Part shown: positions 3,189-5,389 of the stretch, piece by piece | Position numbering within the stretch: the first letter of the stretch is position 1 | Layout: each line of letters opens with the position of its first letter | Assembly (NCBI GenBank): GCA_027020325.1 | Contig: JALUVT010000146.1 | Coordinates: 1 to 5,389, forward strand | Reading direction: 5' to 3' | DNA from: a bacterium | GTDB lineage: Bacteria > Patescibacteriota > 4484-211 | Length of the DNA stretch: 5,389 bases | Translations under genes and position numbers: made by a program | Notes under the pieces: model-generated | Seen by the model: the letters and a program-made list of their open reading frames with translations, nothing else | Told to the model about the DNA's origin: nothing | Database searches by the model: none

Positions 3189-5389
3189 CTAGTTATTTTT
3201 ATACCACAACTCTTGTCTTAACTTCTCAATTTCTTCTTTATCCGCACCCGGAACAAACTCTTTATTAATCCACCGCGCGATGCGGTTTTCAACCACCCCG
3301 CGATCAACAGCATATTTCTGTCGCGAAGAAGCAATAATCAAATCCCGCAAATTTGTTTCACTAGCCCGTGGTAAAAGAGTCCGCGCGCTAAACGGTGGGG
3401 ACTGGGTCAGATCAATCATTAATTTAAGATAAATATGATATTTTTCCAAACTATTCAAATCTGCGGCACTAATGACCGGTTCAAATTCTTTGGCCAACAA
3501 TTCAGCATCAGCTTGTCCCACGGCAAAAGAGATAATTGTCCCTACATTGCCAAAAACTGCAGCCCGGACATCTTCGGGTAATTGAGCCAAATATTGATGG
3601 GCCAAAATTAGGTTAAGGCGGTACTTACGCGCCTCAGAGAGAATACTGGCAAAAGCAGATGTGGCAAAATGTTGAAATTCATCGGCATAGACAAAAAAAT
3701 CACGCCGTTCTTCTTCGGGAATCCTCACCCGCGTCATTGCTGCAAATTGAAGCCGCGAAATCAACATTCCTCCGAGAATAGCCGAATTATCTTCACCAAT
3801 CTTTCCTTTGGAAATATTAACCAAGAGGATTTTACCTTGGTTCATAATTTCGTCTAAACGAATTGTCGAACGGGGCTGGCCAACAATGTTCCGGATCGTA
3901 ACATTGGAAAGGAATTGCCCAAGGCGGTTCTGAATTGGAGAAATGGCTTCGGCAATCAAATTGCGGCTTTCAGCCATTCCCGCAAATTCAACCTCCCAAA
4001 AACGCTTAATCATCGGATCTTCAACCAAACGGACAATATATTTGCGATAAGCTTCATCAGTTAAAAGACGCGGAATCCCAAGTAAAGTAGAATGAGGAAT
4101 TTCGAGTAAAGTTAAAATACAGTTGCGCAAGATGTGTTCTAAACGCGGTCCCCAGGAAAACTCAAAACGGCGCCGAAAAACATCAACCAGTCCCGAGGCC
4201 ATAATACCTTTTTGGTCCGGATCAAAAAGCTCCAACATATTTAAGGCCACCGGATAATTTAAATCTGCGGGATCAAAAAGCACCACATCTTCAACCCTTT
4301 CTTCGGGAATGTAACGCAACACGGTTTCAATCATATCGCCATGAGGGTCAAAAACCGCCAAGCCCTCGCCGTGCAAAATATCGGAAATAATCATACTTTC
4401 CAGAAGCGTTGACTTTCCCGTTCCTGTCTTCCCAATAATATACATATGCCGTCGTCGATCATTGCGTTTAATACCAAAAGGAATATGCTGATCACGAAAT
4501 GCAGTCTCCCCAATAATCGGCTCAACACCAATTGGAAGATCCAAAGGATATTCAACCCGTTTGGCCTTAGTCCAAGAAATATTCGGTGTTTCAACGGAAA
4601 GATTGGGAAGATGATAAAGAGAAGCCAACTCTTCGGTATTAAGGATAAAATACTTTTCCTCGGACCAAGGGAAGAGACGACGGCGGTAATCTTGAAAAAC
4701 GGCACTGCTATCTACTGCTTCCAAAGGCTTAAAAGCATTCAAGTGAGCTGTGGAAAACTGTTTCAACGCCGCAACTAATGAATCAAGCTGCTGCCGCGCC
4801 GATTCAATATTCTCACCAATAGCAACCATTCGCAAAGCAGTTTCAAAACCAAGTTTAGTTAACTTATCTTCAATTCCTTTAATTTGGGCCTGCTGTTCAG
4901 CAGAAAGTTGGACCTTTTCTTTCCCCGGCGCCGCCAACTGTCCCCCGCTTCTATAACGAGTGGTATGAGGATTGAGGAAACTTTGAATAATCTCGGGGAT
5001 CAAGGTAACAATAGCTAAAGCTATTTCCCTTAAAGCCAACCCAACATTAGCCCCTAGATCCGACCATAAACTTCCTTTTAAGATTTCCTTCCCTTCTCGC
5101 AGGGCATTTACATAAGCATAGCCTTCCTCCTGCCAAAGATCGGGCAAAGGACGAACTAATAACTGTAACCAAGCTTCGCTTTCTTCGGAAAACACTTCCG
5201 CCGCCGAAGTAATTGAAGCTAGAGGGTCAACTTCAAAATTAGGAAAGGTTTTGATCGGGAAGAAATCCTCGCGGGCTAAAACAATTTCCGTCGCTGCAAT
5301 AACCCGTCCCTGAAAAGAACGCTGCGTATAATCCTCAACTCGTTTAATCTGCGCTTGGGGATACTGGGCATAAATTTGCGATTTTACAA
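3189..5389 (-). CDS. VirD4/TraG/HerA-like DNA-translocase ATPase, N-terminus beyond window
   Basis: This is a P-loop ATPase of the FtsK/HerA superfamily, closest in style to type IV secretion coupling proteins (TraG/VirD4) that pump DNA as hexamers at the inner membrane. The frame is open from the right edge, so 732 residues are visible, counted from the codon at 5385-5387. The GTG at 5195 is internal; the 64 codons before it read as ordinary protein (YAQYPQAQIKRVEDYT). Residues 1-200 are a family-specific N-terminal region with a hydrophobic, probably amphipathic stretch near 115-138 and helical segments near 160-215. Walker A is GKTGTGKST (319-327; Lys325, Thr327). FDPHGD follows at 346-351. 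Walker B is FVYADEFQ, with Asp569 and Glu570. AHQYLAQLP (596-604) fits the conserved Gln motif after Walker B. A charged helix ends the protein. It is the first visible gene of a three-gene operon. No relaxase or VirB4 is seen, so DNA uptake, export or segregation all remain possible. Confidence 0.92.
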   Translation of the reverse strand, partial: VKSQIYAQYPQAQIKRVEDYTQRSFQGRVIAATEIVLAREDFFPIKTFPNFEVDPLASITSAAEVFSEESEAWLQLLVRPLPDLWQEEGYAYVNALREGKEILKGSLWSDLGANVGLALREIALAIVTLIPEIIQSFLNPHTTRYRSGGQLAAPGKEKVQLSAEQQAQIKGIEDKLTKLGFETALRMVAIGENIESARQQLDSLVAALKQFSTAHLNAFKPLEAVDSSAVFQDYRRRLFPWSEEKYFILNTEELASLYHLPNLSVETPNISWTKAKRVEYPLDLPIGVEPIIGETAFRDQHIPFGIKRNDRRRHMYIIGKTGTGKSTLLESMIISDILHGEGLAVFDPHGDMIETVLRYIPEERVEDVVLFDPADLNYPVALNMLELFDPDQKGIMASGLVDVFRRRFEFSWGPRLEHILRNCILTLLEIPHSTLLGIPRLLTDEAYRKYIVRLVEDPMIKRFWEVEFAGMAESRNLIAEAISPIQNRLGQFLSNVTIRNIVGQPRSTIRLDEIMNQGKILLVNISKGKIGEDNSAILGGMLISRLQFAAMTRVRIPEEERRDFFVYADEFQHFATSAFASILSEARKYRLNLILAHQYLAQLPEDVRAAVFGNVGTIISFAVGQADAELLAKEFEPVISAADLNSLEKYHIYLKLMIDLTQSPPFSARTLLPRASETNLRDLIIASSRQKYAVDRGVVENRIARWINKEFVPGADKEEIEKLRQELWYKNN

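Noticed and set aside
3669..3857. Plus-strand 62-residue ORF opposite the ATPase Walker B region
   Set aside because: Antisense shadow of a conserved domain, with no independent support.
4391..4956. ORFs of 68-110 residues on both strands inside the ATPase gene
   Set aside because: They overlap the Walker A region of a well-supported gene, show no motif and start without ribosome sites.
1..5389. UGA recoded as an amino acid (Gracilibacteria/Absconditabacteria code)
   Set aside because: The four coding frames stay open under the standard code with no in-frame TGA, and the three visible full-length gene ends use TAG or TAA.

Overview
The window looks like chromosomal sequence from a small-genome, AT-rich bacterium. 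The best guess is a member of the Candidate Phyla Radiation (Patescibacteria). That assignment is an inference from three things: the style of the proteins (a VirD4/HerA-like ATPase with a long non-catalytic N-terminal part, followed by a small coiled-coil/beta protein), the Lys-rich XerC/D-type recombinase, and the extremely AT-rich spacer. I recall similar genes from such genomes but could not search. No in-frame TGA occurs in the four genes, so a recoded UGA (as in Gracilibacteria) is not supported.

Layout, left to right. All four genes read leftward (minus strand). Positions 1-864 hold the N-terminal 288 residues of a tyrosine recombinase, cut by the left edge at the first residue of its second catalytic box. 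Positions 865-1803 (939 bp) contain no convincing gene. This spacer is very AT-rich and holds several short inverted repeats, one perfect DnaA-box match, a consensus -10 hexamer flanked by two copies of an operator-like motif, and pyrimidine/purine tracts. Positions 1804-5389 hold three tightly packed genes in one probable operon, in transcription order: a P-loop DNA-translocase/coupling-protein-like ATPase (open at the right edge), a 184-residue coiled-coil plus beta-rich protein, and a 260-residue polytopic membrane protein. The gaps are only 27 and 20 bp.

How they may work together. The ATPase has Walker A, an FDPHGD motif, Walker B and a conserved-looking Gln motif, so it should be a hexameric pump for DNA or possibly protein. 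Co-transcription with a coiled-coil partner and a membrane protein suggests a membrane-associated translocation module. No relaxase, VirB4 or pilus gene is visible here, so conjugation is not shown. The recombinase is separated by the long spacer and is probably its own unit. A 26-bp imperfect palindrome with a third half-site about 320-390 bp upstream of it is a candidate binding site for it, or for a regulator.

The most useful corrections and leads are: the ATPase reading frame does not start at the GTG at 5195 but runs open through the right edge; the 939-bp spacer has origin-like or regulatory structure unexplained by the genes; and the three-gene cassette has no assigned function.
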